From NCBI GenBank assembly GCA_964650975.1, contig CAZYWA010000021.1:1-18584 (forward strand): DNA of 18,584 bases. The letters run 5' to 3'. The stretch comes from CAZYWA01 sp964650975 [NCBI: uncultured bacterium] (GTDB taxonomy: Bacteria; JADJOY01). Shown in pieces: positions 6,816-15,086 of this stretch. The notes below the pieces were generated by a model. It was not told the DNA's origin. It did not search any database and saw only the letters and a list, made by a program, of their open reading frames with translations. Position numbers and translations under genes: made by a program. Numbering within the stretch: position 1 is the stretch's first letter; each line of letters begins with the position of its first letter.

Positions 6816-8261
6816 TCAAAGAGGATACGGCAACGATGCTCCGAGAAGGGTCATCAGCACCAGCACCAGCGGGAAGAGCACCAGCGCCACCAGGAACGTG
6901 AAGCCCATCACGTCGCGCGCCTTGAGGCCGAGCAGCGCCAGCACCGGTAGCATCCAGAACGGCTGGACCAGGTTGGCGACCGCTTCGCCCAGGTCGTAGC
7001 AGCTCACCACCCAGCCGACGTGGACGCGCAGCTCGTGCGCGGCGCGGATCACGTACGGCGCCTCGATGATCCACTTGCCGCCGCCCGACGGCACGAACAC
7101 CCCGAGCACGGCCGAGTACGCGGCGACCACCGCCGGAAACGTGCGCTGCGTCGAGAGCCCCACGAAGAGCCGCGCGATGCGCTCGTTGAGCGCCGTGGAA
7201 GCGATCATCCCGGCGATGGCACCGTAGAACGGAAACTGCAGGATCACGCCCCAGGTCGCCGGCACGGCCTCGCGTACCGCTCGCATGAGCCGCGCGGGCG
7301 TGCCGTGGAGCGCGAAGCCCACCAGCAGCATCGCCAGGTTGATCGCGTTGAGGGTCAGGCCGGTGAGGCCGCTCTTCCCGAGCGACAGCGCGAGATAGGT
7401 GCCGCCCAGCGCCACGATCGCGACGGTCAGCACCGGCGAGTGCTCGATCCGCTCGCCGGGCGTGCGCGGCGGCGGGAGGTCGTCGGCGCGATCGAGCGGT
7501 GGTCCGAGATCGACGCCGAGCGCCTGCGCGTCTCGCGACGCCGTGCCACGAGGCGCCGCGAGCCACATCAGGCACGTCACCACCACGATCTCGATCGCGA
7601 CCGCAACGAAGCTCTGCGGCAAGAAGATGGTGTGGTCGAATCGCACGATGCCGTCCGCGATCGCTCCGTCGTGCGCGACGATGTCGCGCACCGCCTTGGA
7701 GAGCGCCGCGGGTGTCGCCATCTGCAGCGCCGCCGATCCCGAGAGACCCTGCGCCCACACGCTTCCCAGCCCCAGGAACGCCGCGGCGGCGAGCGCGCGA
7801 TAGTCGACGCCGAGCCGCCGGCGCGCGATCTCCTTCGCGAGCACCGCCGAGAACACCAGGCTGAAGCCCCAGTTGAGCCACGACGAGAGCATGGCGAACG
7901 CGGCCACGGTCGCGACCGCGCCTGGAGACGAGCGCGGCGCGCGATCGGCGATCCAGCCGATCGCGCAGTAGACCGGTCGCGACGACGCGACGACGTAGCC
8001 GGTGACGATCACCAGCGCCATCTGCATGGTGAACGCGAGCAGATCGGGAAATCCGTTGCCCCAGGATTCGACCAGCGTGCGGGCCGGCACTCCGATCGCG
8101 AGCCCCGCGAGGAACACGATCACCGTGGCGCCGAGCGCGAACACGAACGCGTCCGGCAGCCAGCGCTCGCTCGCCGCGGTGAGGCGCAGCGCGACGTGCG
8201 AGAGAAGCGAGGCGGACGGCGGGGGCGGCGGCACGCTCGCATCTTCGCGATGGGCGCGCAT
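6816..8261 (-). CDS. atoE: Short-chain fatty acid transporter, AtoE family
   Basis: The 481-aa membrane protein matches E. coli AtoE along its length, as far as I can recall that sequence. Shared segments include RWLPDAFVFAL, WGNGFPDLLAFTMQMALVIVTG, NWGFSLVFSAVLAKEIARR, LQFPFYGAIAGMI, VPSGGGKWIIEAPYVI and NLVQPFWMLPVLALLGLKARDVMG. AtoE is the inner-membrane uptake protein for short-chain fatty acids used with acetoacetate and butyrate catabolism; the exact substrate here is inferred from family. About twelve hydrophobic segments are visible. The ATG at 8261 begins a hydrophilic Pro-rich lead (MRAHREDASVPPPPPS) with no strong Shine-Dalgarno. Cloverleaf copies 2 and 3 flank the gene. No CoA-transferase genes adjoin it, unlike the E. 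coli ato operon. Confidence 0.93.
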   Translation of the reverse strand: MRAHREDASVPPPPPSASLLSHVALRLTAASERWLPDAFVFALGATVIVFLAGLAIGVPARTLVESWGNGFPDLLAFTMQMALVIVTGYVVASSRPVYCAIGWIADRAPRSSPGAVATVAAFAMLSSWLNWGFSLVFSAVLAKEIARRRLGVDYRALAAAAFLGLGSVWAQGLSGSAALQMATPAALSKAVRDIVAHDGAIADGIVRFDHTIFLPQSFVAVAIEIVVVTCLMWLAAPRGTASRDAQALGVDLGPPLDRADDLPPPRTPGERIEHSPVLTVAIVALGGTYLALSLGKSGLTGLTLNAINLAMLLVGFALHGTPARLMRAVREAVPATWGVILQFPFYGAIAGMIASTALNERIARLFVGLSTQRTFPAVVAAYSAVLGVFVPSGGGKWIIEAPYVIRAAHELRVHVGWVVSCYDLGEAVANLVQPFWMLPVLALLGLKARDVMGFTFLVALVLFPLVLVLMTLLGASLPYPL

Positions 8262-8300
8262 GGACGCAAGACGAGCTCGCGACGCCTCTCCCCGTTCGAC

Positions 8301-8397
8301 CGCTGCCCACCGAGGGACCGGTGGGCCTCCAGGGGGGCGGCTCGGCCGAGACGCGAGTCGATCGGCTGGAGCGCACGCGGTCCCTCGCGCGCGAGCG
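8301..8397 (-). repeat. Cloverleaf element copy 3: perfect four-way junction, loops in opposite order
   Basis: Again every junction base is paired. The outer stem is 8301-8304 (CGCT) with 8394-8397 (AGCG). One hairpin is 8305-8326, with stem GCCCACC/GGTGGGC and loop GAGGGACC. The middle stem is CTCCAG with CTGGAG (8327-8332 with 8366-8371) around 33 bases that include the palindrome CTCGGCCGAG. The second hairpin is 8372-8393 with loop GGTCCCTC. Its stem has an A-C mismatch on the + strand that becomes a G-U pair on the - strand. The stems share no sequence with copies 1 and 2, yet loops and layout are kept. It lies 18 bases past the stop of the GNAT gene on the same strand, and also 40-136 bases upstream of the atoE-like start. 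Confidence 0.82.
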
Positions 8398-8415
8398 TAC
8401 GATCGCCGCAGTCGG

Positions 8416-8916
8416 TCAGCGCTGGCGAGCGGAGGCGAGCGCCGTGAGTGCGTCGCCCGTGACGCGGTGCACGGTCCACTCGTCCATGGGGCGCGAGCCG
8501 AGCGAGCGGTAGAACGCGATCGCGGGCTCGTTCCAGTCGAGCACCGCCCACTCGAGCCGTCCGCAGCCGCGCTCGACCGCGAGCGCCGCGATCCGCCCGA
8601 GCAGCGCTTTCCCGACGCCGCGCCCGCGCGCCTCGGGGAGCACGAACAGGTCTTCGAGATAGATTCCGGGGAGCCCGACGAAGGTCGAGAACGAGTGGAA
8701 AAAGAGCGCGAACCCGACCGGCTGGCCTTCCACCTCGGCGATCAGGCACTCCGCGTACGGTCTCGCGCCGAAGAGCGCCGCGCGCACGCGCTCGGGAGTC
8801 GCGACGACCTCGTGCGAGAGCTTCTCGTACTCGGCGAGCCGCTTCACGAAGTCGAGCACCAGCTCGACGTCGAGCTCGGTTGCGCCGCGGATGGCGGTCG
8901 CGGAGGGTGTGCTCAT
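8416..8916 (-). CDS. GNAT-family N-acetyltransferase (diamine/spermidine acetyltransferase-like)
   Basis: The 166-aa protein transfers an acetyl group from acetyl-CoA to an amine. The acetyl-CoA loop is ARGRGVG, within IYLEDLFVLPEARGRGVGKALL. This, plus the early LVLDFVKRLAEYEKL and the later WAVLDWNEPAIAFYRSLGSRPMDEWTVHRV, is the pattern of the SSAT/thialysine N-acetyltransferase branch (polyamine or related small amines). Length and motif order fit that branch, but the substrate is inferred. It is a single domain with no signal peptide. The ATG at 8916 has no obvious Shine-Dalgarno. It sits between the long repeat protein upstream and cloverleaf copy 3 downstream. Confidence 0.9.
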   Translation of the reverse strand: MSTPSATAIRGATELDVELVLDFVKRLAEYEKLSHEVVATPERVRAALFGARPYAECLIAEVEGQPVGFALFFHSFSTFVGLPGIYLEDLFVLPEARGRGVGKALLGRIAALAVERGCGRLEWAVLDWNEPAIAFYRSLGSRPMDEWTVHRVTGDALTALASARQR

Positions 8917-8961
8917 CGCGGCCCGAGCGTGCCAGCGAGGTGGAGGTGGTGCAAGCGAGCG

Positions 8962-11952
8962 CTACTTCGTGCCGGCGTTCGACTCGTAGGACTCGCGCAG
9001 TCGCGTGATGAGTTCGGTCACTTCGCGAGTGCGATCCTCGGCAGGGATCGCGGCGTCGATCCGCGTCATCCACTGGGCGCGGTCGGTCAGGTCGCCGCCT
9101 TCCGCGGAGATCGCGTCGTAGGCCGCGATGGCCGCGTCCCCGACGCGCTCGATCGCCGGCCCGAGACGCCGCGCATCGTCGGCGGGAAGTCGCGCGGCGA
9201 CGATCCGGCGGAAGCGACCGCGCACCACGTCGTGCATGCCGGCGAGATCGCCGAGACGCACCACGATGCCCGCCATGTCGCCGGAGCCCGAGATCGAGAC
9301 CGGCACGGCGGCGAGCGGCTGGTAGGTGTCGTCGCGCACCACGATGCTGAACCGTCCCGGCGAGAGACCGTCGAGCGCGAAGGCACCATCGGTGTCGGTG
9401 GTATCCCAGGCGTAGCTGCCGTCGCGCCGGTTGCCGCTGGAATCGCCGTCGGTGCGGGTCACGGATACCCCGCGCCCCGGCTGGGGCCGGCCCTGCGCGT
9501 CGACCACGTGACCGCTCAGCTTGGCGCTCCTGTCGAGCGCGATGGTGCCGGCGTCGACGGTGGTGCTCGATCCGGCCGCGAACGGCCCGACCTGGCGGCT
9601 CACGAAACCCGGCGCGCCGACGAACGCGTGATCGGTCTCCTCGCCGAGGCCCTTCCACTCGAACCGCCCGTCGGTGGTCGTGACGGGCTGCGAGTTGACC
9701 TCGATCGACGCGAGCGGCTTCCCCGTCGCGGCCTCGACGACTCGTCCCACGAGCGTCGCGGCCGCCTTCAGCACGATCCGCGCATCGGTGGTGCCCGAGC
9801 GAACGCCGGAGGCGGTCTGGGAGCCGAAGCCCTCGCGGCTGGCTTCCAGTGAGTAGGTGCCGCTCGCCAGGCCGTCGAGGTGGAAGCGCCCGTCGCGGTC
9901 GGAGCGGGAGTAGCCGCCGCTCCCGTAATCCTGGCCGTCGGCCTTCGCCCAGATCGTGACCTCGTTCACCGGCTCGCCCTTCGAGTCGAGCACCTGACCC
10001 TCGATCACTTCGCCTCGTTCGAGGCGCAGCACCAGGCCGTCGACGCTCTGCTCGGCGGCGATCGTCACCGGGCCGTGGGTGAGCTTCACCATGCCTTTGC
10101 CCGACGCCTCGACGTCGAAGTCTCCCTCCGGCACGCCACGCAGCTCGAAGCGGCCGTCGCCCTTGCTCTTGGCATCGGGGAGCGGCGCCTCTTCCTCGGC
10201 GGCGGTCTTGGGCTTGGCGGAGGCGAGTGGGTGGTGCCTGAGCGCGACGGCGATGCCGTCGAGAGGGGCGTTGTCGGGACCGAGCACCGAACCGCGGATC
10301 GAGCCGCCGCGCTCCAGCACCACCTCGGTCCGCGCCGTCTCGCCGGCGCCGAGCCCGCCCACGGTGAGCTTCCTGGCGACGAAGCCGGGATGCGTCACCT
10401 GCACCTCGATCGTGCCCGTCTTCGCCTTCTTCCGCTCCCAGGCGTAGGGCGAGTCGCCGGTCAGCCCCTCGATCCGGAACTCGCCGCGCGGGTCGCTCTT
10501 TCCCTTGTGCTCCGAGCGGTCGCTCGGCTCGATCGCGGCGCCCTCGATCGGTTGGCCGCTCGCATCGTGGACCACACCTTCGAGTGTCGCACCGCGCTCC
10601 AGCATGAGATCCACGGTGCGCGTCTCGCGGGCGGCAAGCGTGACCTTCATCTCGGTTGGCAAGCGCGCGTCGGTGGCGTCGACCTGGATCGTGTAGGTGC
10701 CGGGCGGGATGCCGTCGAGCGCGTAGTGGCCGCGGTCGTCGGTGAATCCTTCGCGCACGGCGCCGCGGTGCTCCTGGTGAAGGCCCACCTTGAGGCCGTC
10801 GAGCGGAGTGTCGGTGCCGCTCGAGAGCGCCCGTCCTTCGAGGCGCGCGCCCTGGTCGAGCTTGAGCACCAGATCGTCGCGCACTTCGCCGCGCGCCAGT
10901 GTGAGCTTCTGGATCGAGTCGGAGGTCTGCGTGCCCTTCTCGGCCCACACCTTGTACTCGCCGGCGGTCAGATCCTCGATGCGGAACGAGCCGTCGGCGC
11001 GGGTGTGCGGGCTCTCTCCCTCGGAGCCGATGAGCTGCACCACCGCGTCGCCGACCGGCGTGCCGGACACGTCCTCGACCTTTCCCGCGAGCACCGCGCC
11101 GCGATCGAGCCGGATCACCACCGGCGAGCCCGGATCGACGTCGCTCTCTAGCCCGGACGCGAAACCGCGCGCGGTCGCGTAGAGGTAATAGGTGGCGCGT
11201 GCGAGCGGCGTGATCGCGAAGCTGCCGTCGGCGCCGCTCGCGATCCGGCCGATGCCGCCGACCTCGACGTCGGAAAGCGCCACCAGCGTGACTCCGTGCA
11301 GCGGTTCGTTGGCGCTGCTCAGCACTTTCCCGTGGATCTCGACGGGGGACGGCAGCACCAGGGCGGGCGGCGCGGCGCCGGCGCCGCCCACCTCGACGTT
11401 CGACAGGAACCCGATCGCCTTCCCCGGCGCCTGCGCCCACACCCGGTAGCGATCGCGCGGCAGGTTCTGGAACGCGAAAACACCGTCCGCACCGGCGCGG
11501 ACGGTGGCCTGCGCGGGCGGCTCGGGCGCGGCCTTCCGGACCAGCTCGGGCAAGAGCTTCTTCGCTCGCGCGCACTGGCACTGGATGAGCATCTCGCCGC
11601 AGCCGCAGTCGCAGTCGCGCTTGACCAGCGGCGCGAGCGAAAGCACGGCTTCGGATGCGAGCTTGACCGTGGCGCCGGCGACGGGCTTGCCGCTCTCGTC
11701 GACCACGCGGCCCGCGAGCGCCAGATCGCCGTGGAGCGTCGGCAGATGGACGGATGCGGGCTCGGCGTTCGCGGCGCGCACCTCGACGGGCGCCGCGCTC
11801 GGCTCGTCGACGGGAGTCTTCCGCGAAAGACTGGTCGCGGCTTCGTCGCTCGCGGGCTCCTGCGACCTCCACCGTGCCCGGGTCATCCACCAGCCGCCCG
11901 CCCCCACGAGGGCGAGCAGTACGACCAGTGCGACGACCTGAACCCTCCGCAT
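8962..11952 (-). CDS. Large membrane-anchored protein with nine carboxypeptidase-regulatory-like repeats
   Basis: The 996-aa product starts with a transmembrane anchor or uncleaved signal (residues 5-22) and a Pro/Ala/Glu-rich linker. It then has about nine tandem beta-sandwich repeats of the pattern GxVxDxxGxPxxGAxVxL ... DGxFxIxxLxxGxYxV, from about residue 76 to near 900. These Ig-like carboxypeptidase-regulatory folds usually mediate adhesion, matrix or polymer contacts outside the cytoplasm. The first repeat is interrupted by a Cys-rich loop, with Cys at 114, 116, 118, 125 and 127 (CDCGCG and CQC). The last 90 or so residues are a charged helical domain (RGRFRRIVAARLPADDARR, ITRLRESYESNAGTK). 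I do not know its function. The ATG at 11952 fits the start of the anchor. Confidence 0.88.
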   Translation of the reverse strand: MRRVQVVALVVLLALVGAGGWWMTRARWRSQEPASDEAATSLSRKTPVDEPSAAPVEVRAANAEPASVHLPTLHGDLALAGRVVDESGKPVAGATVKLASEAVLSLAPLVKRDCDCGCGEMLIQCQCARAKKLLPELVRKAAPEPPAQATVRAGADGVFAFQNLPRDRYRVWAQAPGKAIGFLSNVEVGGAGAAPPALVLPSPVEIHGKVLSSANEPLHGVTLVALSDVEVGGIGRIASGADGSFAITPLARATYYLYATARGFASGLESDVDPGSPVVIRLDRGAVLAGKVEDVSGTPVGDAVVQLIGSEGESPHTRADGSFRIEDLTAGEYKVWAEKGTQTSDSIQKLTLARGEVRDDLVLKLDQGARLEGRALSSGTDTPLDGLKVGLHQEHRGAVREGFTDDRGHYALDGIPPGTYTIQVDATDARLPTEMKVTLAARETRTVDLMLERGATLEGVVHDASGQPIEGAAIEPSDRSEHKGKSDPRGEFRIEGLTGDSPYAWERKKAKTGTIEVQVTHPGFVARKLTVGGLGAGETARTEVVLERGGSIRGSVLGPDNAPLDGIAVALRHHPLASAKPKTAAEEEAPLPDAKSKGDGRFELRGVPEGDFDVEASGKGMVKLTHGPVTIAAEQSVDGLVLRLERGEVIEGQVLDSKGEPVNEVTIWAKADGQDYGSGGYSRSDRDGRFHLDGLASGTYSLEASREGFGSQTASGVRSGTTDARIVLKAAATLVGRVVEAATGKPLASIEVNSQPVTTTDGRFEWKGLGEETDHAFVGAPGFVSRQVGPFAAGSSTTVDAGTIALDRSAKLSGHVVDAQGRPQPGRGVSVTRTDGDSSGNRRDGSYAWDTTDTDGAFALDGLSPGRFSIVVRDDTYQPLAAVPVSISGSGDMAGIVVRLGDLAGMHDVVRGRFRRIVAARLPADDARRLGPAIERVGDAAIAAYDAISAEGGDLTDRAQWMTRIDAAIPAEDRTREVTELITRLRESYESNAGTK

Positions 11953-12079
11953 GCCCGAGCTCAGAGAGATTCTAAGCCCACATCTCCGGGTTGCGCACGG
12001 ACCGATCGCCCATTCAGACCGGAGACCTCGGCGTCGCCTCTGCGCCGTCCAGTTCTCGGGCTCGTCAGGCTGGTGGGGC

Positions 12080-13552
12080 TCAGCGACCGTGCTTGGTGTG
12101 GTGCGCGGTCGCCGGGTGGCGCGGTTTCGGCTCGGCGGTCTCGGAGGCGGTGGTGGAGCCGCTGCTCGCCGCCGCGGCCGCCGGCTGGGCCGTTACACCC
12201 GCGCCGCCCGATCTCCAGATCGCGAGCTTGGGCTCGAGCCGTTTCTCGATGAAGAGCGGGTCCCACCAGTCCTTGGGGTCGACCGCGACGCCGTTCACGT
12301 AGATGCCGAAGTGCAGGTGATCGCCGAAGGCGAGGCCGGTCTGACCGGTGACGCCGATCACCTTCTCCTTCTCGACGTGATCGCCGACGGCGACCGCGAT
12401 GGTGCTCATGTGGCCGTAGAGCGTCGCGAGCCCGAGACCGTGATCGATGATCACGCAGTTGCCATAAATGCCCAAATCACCGGCATGAATCACGATGCCG
12501 TTTGCGGCCGCCGGCACCGGGTAGTTCTGGTGCGCGGCGATGTCGACGCCCAGGTGCACCTGCTCGTCGATCTCCTTCTCCTGCCACAGGTAGTGGCGGC
12601 TCTCGGCGAAGCGGCTCACCGGCTTCCCCATCATGCGGCCGAGGGCGCCGCTCCAGAGCGGCTGCGGCTCGGTCTTCCCCGCGAGGATCTTGGCGAGGGT
12701 CTCGTGGTTCTGCACGCGCAGCTTGTTGTTCACCTCGAGGAACGCGGCGGTCTCGTCGAGGCCGGGAGGAAGGGCGAAACGCTGGCGCACCGCCTCGATC
12801 CACTCGGGCTTGAGCGGAATCGGTACGTCCGGATAGGTGCGCGGCTTCACCGTGTGCGGGAAGTGCACCACGTTCTCGTTGCCGATCTCGTCGCGCGCGT
12901 AGACCACCGGCTCGACGTTGGTGGGCTCGCGGAACGAGAGCGCGAAGAGCGAGAGCCGCACCTGGTTGTCGGCCGGCGACGGATAGCCGCGGAAACGCTT
13001 GTCCCCGACCCGCACGCCGTCCTCGATGGCACTCGGTCCCACGCGGTAGGCGATCATCATCGAGCCGCCGAACTCGATGTTGTGCTGCTCGCTCAGGATC
13101 TCGACCGTGGGCGGGCGCAGCCGGACCGGCAGCTCGAGCATCACGGTGCCGACATTCCCCTGGCCGCTGTTCCGGCGCGAGCGATCGCGCGCCGTGGCGG
13201 TGAGCTTGAGCGCGCCGTCGCGTACGTTCAGATCGCGCGGTGAGAACTCGACCAGCTTCTCGTAGGTCTTCTGGGCGAGGCCGCCGGTGCCGAGCGGCAC
13301 GTCCTCGTCGAGCACCGTCTGGGTGACGGGCGGCGTCCCGGCTTGCTCGATCGCCACCGTCACGTGCGCGACGCCGGTCCCCGAATCGGCCACGTGCAGC
13401 TTGAGCTGCGCCTTCTGGCCGATCGCCTTGGGCGGCTCGACCCAGGTGAGCTCGGGCGGCGTGCCCTCGAACGCGCGCCAGCCGAAGATTCCGGCGAAGG
13501 CCGCGCCGGCCAGGATGCCGACGATGAGAAGCGAGGAGACCGTGCGCTGCAT
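12080..13552 (-). CDS. M23-family metallopeptidase (peptidoglycan endopeptidase-like)
   Basis: The 490-aa protein has an N-terminal membrane anchor (about 5-25), two regions of extended Ig-like sequence (about 33-240), and an M23 peptidase domain near 315-435. The zinc ligands are visible: His333 and Asp337 in HLGVD and His414 in HLHF (412-415), with His381 (YGHMS) as the second conserved catalytic-site His. The active LytM set therefore looks complete. Such enzymes cut peptidoglycan cross-links, or act as envelope regulators when inactive. The C-terminal 50 residues are a low-complexity Ala/Ser/Thr then His-rich tail (ATAHHTKHGR). The ATG at 13552 lacks an obvious Shine-Dalgarno. The gap to the next gene upstream (13553-13731) is a divergent promoter region and holds a 6-bp hairpin at 13578-13595. 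Confidence 0.94.
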   Translation of the reverse strand: MQRTVSSLLIVGILAGAAFAGIFGWRAFEGTPPELTWVEPPKAIGQKAQLKLHVADSGTGVAHVTVAIEQAGTPPVTQTVLDEDVPLGTGGLAQKTYEKLVEFSPRDLNVRDGALKLTATARDRSRRNSGQGNVGTVMLELPVRLRPPTVEILSEQHNIEFGGSMMIAYRVGPSAIEDGVRVGDKRFRGYPSPADNQVRLSLFALSFREPTNVEPVVYARDEIGNENVVHFPHTVKPRTYPDVPIPLKPEWIEAVRQRFALPPGLDETAAFLEVNNKLRVQNHETLAKILAGKTEPQPLWSGALGRMMGKPVSRFAESRHYLWQEKEIDEQVHLGVDIAAHQNYPVPAAANGIVIHAGDLGIYGNCVIIDHGLGLATLYGHMSTIAVAVGDHVEKEKVIGVTGQTGLAFGDHLHFGIYVNGVAVDPKDWWDPLFIEKRLEPKLAIWRSGGAGVTAQPAAAAASSGSTTASETAEPKPRHPATAHHTKHGR

Positions 13553-13731
13553 GGAGGATGCTCGAATTCCGCGTAACTCCGCGATGTGCCGCGGACCTTA
13601 GCGCGCGCTGGCGGTGCTGTCTCGTGCCGCTCGAGGAACATCCCGGGAGGCGTCGAGAAGTGCTTGCGCGAGGGGAGGGGCGTCATTACGTTGCCTGGAC
13701 TTCAGTCGATTTTCGCGGTCCGGAGGGGGTC

Positions 13732-14880
13732 ATGTCGCTGCCAGTTCTCAGCAAGGAAGAAGTCAGCCGCTACTCGAGGCACCTGATCCTCGAGGACGTC
13801 GGCATGGAAGGCCAGCGGAAGCTCAAGGCCGGGAGCGTCCTGTGCGTAGGCACCGGCGGGCTAGGCTCGCCGCTCTTGCTCTATCTCGCCGCCGCGGGCG
13901 TCGGCCGGATCGGGCTGGTCGACTTCGACGTGGTCGACGAGTCGAACCTGCAGCGCCAGATCATCCACGGCACCTCGAAGATCGGCGTGCGGAAGGTCGT
14001 GTCGGCGGCGGAGCGGATCAAGGACATCAATCCGTTCGTGCAGCTCGACATCTACGAAGAGGCACTCACCAGCGAGAACGCGCTCCAGATCCTGGCGCCC
14101 TACGACGTGGTGGTCGACGGCACCGACAACTTCCCGACGCGCTACCTCGTGAACGACGCGTGCGTGCTCTTGAACAAGCCCAACGTCTACGGCTCGATCT
14201 TCAAGTTCGAGGGCCAGGCGAGCGTCTTCAACTACAAGGGCGGGCCGCAGTACCGCGATCTCTATCCCGAGCCGCCTCCGCCCGGGCTCGTGCCGTCCTG
14301 CGCCGAAGGCGGCGTGCTCGGCATCCTGCCGGGAGTGATCGGCTGCATCCAGGCCACCGAGACCATCAAGATCCTGCTCGACAAGGGCGAGACGCTCTCC
14401 GGCCGCTTGCTCATCTATGACGCGATGAGCATGCGCTTCCGCGAAGTGCGGCTCCGCAAGGACCCGAGCCTGAAGCCGGTGACCGAGCTCATCGACTACC
14501 AGCAGTTCTGCGGCTTCGGCGGCCAGATGCACGAAGAGGAGCCCGCCGCCACCAACGGCTTCCATCGCATCTCGGTCAAGGACGCCAAGGCCAAGCTCGA
14601 CGGCGGCTGGAAGCCCTTCGTCCTGGACGTCCGCAAGCCGCACGAAGCCGAGATCGTGAAGTTCCCGTTCGCCGACCGCCTGCAGCCGCACGAGGAGATC
14701 GTGTCGATCGCCAACGAGCTGCCCCAGGACCAGGACATCTTGATCCACTGCAAATCGGGCGCGCGCTCCGCGACCGCGGCCGGCGAGCTCGCCAAGCTCG
14801 GCTTCAAGCGCCTCTACAACCTGGACGGCGGCATCACCGCCTGGGCCAAAGAGATCGACCCGAGCATGCCGACGTACTGA
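13732..14880 (+). CDS. moeB: Adenylyltransferase/sulfurtransferase: MoeB/ThiF domain fused to rhodanese
   Basis: The 382-aa enzyme would adenylate the C-terminal Gly of a ubiquitin-like sulfur carrier (MoaD, ThiS or CysO type) and pass sulfur to it, as in MoeZ and MOCS3. The E1-like domain (1-265) shows RYSRHLIL, the nucleotide loop GTGGLGSP (40-47), QRQIIHG, DGTDNFPTRYLVND (129-142) and the active-site Cys190 in PSCAEGGVLG. The rhodanese domain (about 276-382) has its catalytic Cys340 in HCKSGARSA. I do not see the two CxxC pairs that bind zinc in E. coli MoeB. A strong Shine-Dalgarno, GGAGG at 13722-13726, fixes the ATG. No carrier protein gene is nearby, so its partner is unknown. A moeZ label would be equally fair. 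Confidence 0.95.
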   Translation: MSLPVLSKEEVSRYSRHLILEDVGMEGQRKLKAGSVLCVGTGGLGSPLLLYLAAAGVGRIGLVDFDVVDESNLQRQIIHGTSKIGVRKVVSAAERIKDINPFVQLDIYEEALTSENALQILAPYDVVVDGTDNFPTRYLVNDACVLLNKPNVYGSIFKFEGQASVFNYKGGPQYRDLYPEPPPPGLVPSCAEGGVLGILPGVIGCIQATETIKILLDKGETLSGRLLIYDAMSMRFREVRLRKDPSLKPVTELIDYQQFCGFGGQMHEEEPAATNGFHRISVKDAKAKLDGGWKPFVLDVRKPHEAEIVKFPFADRLQPHEEIVSIANELPQDQDILIHCKSGARSATAAGELAKLGFKRLYNLDGGITAWAKEIDPSMPTY

Positions 14881-14891
14881 CGGGGTGAAGT

Positions 14892-15086
14892 TTGGATTCC
14901 ACCGTGAGCGATCATGCCCCGCTGCTGACTGCGGTCGAGGGCGATTCGGGTGCCTACGCCGAGGACGGCACCGACCTGACGCTCATTCATTGGATGCTGG
15001 ACATGACGCCCGGCGAGCGGCTCGACGTCCTGACGAGCGGAGCCCGCTCACTCCTGAGCCTACGGCGTGACGACGCCCTCCGTTGA
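14892..15086 (+). CDS. Small protein paired with nucleotidyltransferase (64 aa)
   Basis: A TTG start at 14892 (or GTG at 14904) gives a 60-64 residue acidic protein. Its core reads DLTLIHWMLDMTPGERLDVL followed by LLSLRR. From memory, short proteins of this pattern (DLTLIRWML..TPAERL) commonly precede nucleotidyltransferase genes like the one here. It overlaps that gene by 20 bases, so the two should be co-translated. The role is unproven; antitoxin or accessory subunit is the natural guess from size and position. It lies 11 bases after the moeB stop, so it may be expressed by read-through from that gene. The start choice is uncertain. Confidence 0.72.
   Translation: MDSTVSDHAPLLTAVEGDSGAYAEDGTDLTLIHWMLDMTPGERLDVLTSGARSLLSLRRDDALR

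Noticed and set aside
8120-11890. Very long open frame on the - strand in another frame, over the repeat protein and its neighbours
   Set aside because: Its product is Arg/Ala/Gly-rich with no motifs, a by-product of high GC. The 8962-11952 frame has clear repeats and an anchor.
13553-13731. A defined promoter or operator between the divergent M23 and moeB genes
   Set aside because: Only a 6-bp hairpin (13578-13595) with a nearby TCCGCG direct repeat is visible; no convincing -35/-10 pair.
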